Below are positions 4,135-5,504 of a stretch of DNA of 5,504 nucleotides, piece by piece. The notes beneath the pieces are model-generated. The model ran no database searches. It saw nothing but the letters and a program-made list of their open reading frames with translations, and was not told the DNA's origin. The translations under genes were made by a program, and so were the position numbers. Source of the stretch: Acidobacteriota bacterium (GTDB taxonomy: Bacteria; Acidobacteriota; Terriglobia; Acidoferrales; UBA7541). Every line of letters begins with the position of its first letter. The stretch's first letter is position 1. The stretch is taken from assembly GCA_019239815.1 (NCBI GenBank), contig JAFAZL010000914.1, positions 1-5,504 of the forward strand, in the 5' to 3' direction.

Positions 4135-5504
4135 GTGAGCATCCATCGCAATTTCTCGAAGCTGGGAGCGACCTTTCGGTCGGAGAAGATCGCGCGCGAG
4201 CTCGACGCTGAAATTCAAACGCACCTCGATATGGAAACCGATGAAAACGTGGAGGGTGGCATGCAACCGAATGAAGCTCGAGAGGCCGCGCATCGCACGT
4301 TTGGAAATGTCGGACTCGTTCAGGAAGACAGCCGCGGCGCGTGGATTTACCGCTGGGCGCACGACTTTGCGGCCGACCTGAAATTCGGCGTGCGCATGCT
4401 GCTGAAGAACAAAGGATTCAGCGCGGTTGCGGTGATTTCGCTCGCCCTCGGTTTCGGGTTGAACACCACGATTTTTACGGTCGTGAACGCCATTCTTCTC
4501 CATCCGTTGCCGGTGCGCGACGTTTCAAGCCTTGTTCAGCTCGACACCGTCGATGCCAAGACGCACGTGACAGCGGCGAATTTCGAAAAAATGGGTCTTT
4601 CGTATCCAAACTATGAAGACTATCGCCGGCAGAACCAGGTGTTCACCGATCTTGTGGCGTGGATGAACACCCCGGTGACATGGAGTGGCGGCGCCGAGCC
4701 GAAGCAAGTGCAAGCCTTTATGACCTCGGCGAACTACTTCGATGTTCTCGGCTTGAAGCCTGCCGCCGGCCGATTTTTCCTCCCCGACGAAGACAAGCAT
4801 CCGAACAGCGACACGGTCGCGGTCATCAGCTATGCATTGTGGGCAAACAAATTTGGAATGGACCCAAGCGTCGTCGGCAAGCAGATGAATCTGGATGCCG
4901 TCCCGTACACGATCATCGGCGTGGCGCCGCGTGGATTCAAAGGGACGGTGTCGTTGGCCGCCGCGGAAGAGGTTTGGGTTCCGATGAGCATGTACTCCCA
5001 GATGTTCGGGGGATTTTCGATCGATGCGATTCATGATCGGCGATTCCTGGCGGTCACAGCATTTGGCCGGCTAAAGCCCGGCACACAGGTGGCGGAAGCC
5101 GAAGCGTCGTTGAAAACAATCGCTTCGCGTTTGGAAACCGAGTTTCCGAAAGAAAATTCCGGCCGGAGCGTTGCATTGTCTTCCCTGGCCGAAGCGGCAG
5201 TCGGCATCAACCAGCACGATCAGTTCACGCTCGCTGGCATGATGATGATGGGCGCGGTCGGTTTGGTGTTGCTGATCGCATGCGCTAATCTCGCGAACCT
5301 GCTGCTGGCGCAAGCGGCCACCCGCGACAAAGAGATGACCGTGCGCGCCGCGTTAGGAGCTGGTCGCGGACGAATCTTGCGCCAGCTACTGACCGAGAGC
5401 ACGCTGCTTTCGCTCTCGGGTGCCGCGGTCGGCCTGCTCATCGCCTACTGGGGACGCAACATTCTATGGTCGTATCGGCCGGCATTCATCGAGACCAATG
5501 ACGT
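4135..5504 (+). CDS. MacB/FtsX-like ABC permease, ADOP type (partial, continues past right edge)
   Basis: The first 456 codons are present and open to the window edge; family members are usually about 800 residues, so roughly the C-terminal half is missing. The start is GTG 4135, with AAGG at 4121-4124 overlapping the padR stop. Residues 17-66 form the ADOP N-terminal domain: IARELDAEIQTHLDM, then A..EAAH.TFGN. Transmembrane helix 1 spans about 95-118 after LKFGVRMLLKNKGFS. A large periplasmic MacB-core domain follows to about 360, with YPNYEDYR, SANYFDVLGLKPAAGR and VISYALWANKFG. The FtsX domain has helix 2 at about 367-391 (GLVLLIACANLANLLLA). The cytoplasmic coupling stretch M.VRAALGAGRGRI..QLLTES comes next, then helix 3 at about 424-439. 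No ATPase gene is visible, as expected for orphan permeases. The substrate is unknown; relatives in the MacB class act on peptides, drugs or lipoproteins. It is inner-membrane located and very likely controlled by the adjacent PadR. Confidence 0.93.
   Translation, partial: MSIHRNFSKLGATFRSEKIARELDAEIQTHLDMETDENVEGGMQPNEAREAAHRTFGNVGLVQEDSRGAWIYRWAHDFAADLKFGVRMLLKNKGFSAVAVISLALGFGLNTTIFTVVNAILLHPLPVRDVSSLVQLDTVDAKTHVTAANFEKMGLSYPNYEDYRRQNQVFTDLVAWMNTPVTWSGGAEPKQVQAFMTSANYFDVLGLKPAAGRFFLPDEDKHPNSDTVAVISYALWANKFGMDPSVVGKQMNLDAVPYTIIGVAPRGFKGTVSLAAAEEVWVPMSMYSQMFGGFSIDAIHDRRFLAVTAFGRLKPGTQVAEAEASLKTIASRLETEFPKENSGRSVALSSLAEAAVGINQHDQFTLAGMMMMGAVGLVLLIACANLANLLLAQAATRDKEMTVRAALGAGRGRILRQLLTESTLLSLSGAAVGLLIAYWGRNILWSYRPAFIETND

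Noticed and set aside
3943..5036. Forward and reverse frames within the permease (186, 91, 125 and 169 residues).
   Set aside because: They are shadows of the uninterrupted permease frame starting at 4135, which carries the full ADOP/MacB/FtsX motif order.

Overview
The window looks like chromosomal DNA from a moderately GC-rich Gram-negative soil bacterium, most likely an acidobacterium. The best evidence is the right-hand pair: a small PadR-type repressor followed 12 bases later by a long MacB/FtsX-like permease whose N-terminal extension is typical of the 'ADOP' orphan permeases that are multiplied in Acidobacteria. A secreted TPR protein fits the same picture. The lineage is inferred from gene types only.

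Layout. Bases 1-570 hold no convincing gene. Bases 571-1458 (+) encode an exported TPR protein. After a gap with a nested dyad and a near-consensus sigma70-type promoter (1586-1614), bases 1649-1894 (+) encode an 81-residue protein of unknown function. An uncertain 43-codon reading frame follows in the same phase (1928-2059). Bases 2124-2354 (+) encode a 76-residue, about 30% histidine protein built on heptads. Converging on it, bases 2587-3486 (-) encode a sugar-binding-protein-like domain that has neither a signal peptide nor a DNA-binding domain. Bases 3757-4122 (+) encode the PadR regulator, and 4135-5504 (+) the first 456 codons of the permease, which runs off the right edge.

The most structured stretch is the 270-base divergent spacer between the binding-protein gene and the PadR gene (3487-3756). 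It carries three copies of the palindrome AAACGTTT, the classical core of LacI-family operators. It also has a 9-bp inverted repeat that would pair with the ribosome-binding site of the binding-protein mRNA, a nested dyad at 3658-3678, and two copies of GGTAG-N5-CTACC directly in front of the PadR start codon. The third AAACGTTT site lies 3 bp from the first GGTAG palindrome. This suggests that a LacI-type regulator encoded elsewhere and the local PadR protein meet at one control region.

How the genes may work together is inference. PadR probably represses itself and the permease through the GGTAG/CTACC sites. The binding-protein-like product is probably cytoplasmic and may sense a small molecule, under LacI-type and possibly mRNA-level control. 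The three left-hand genes have their own ribosome-binding sites and do not form an obvious pathway with the right-hand genes.
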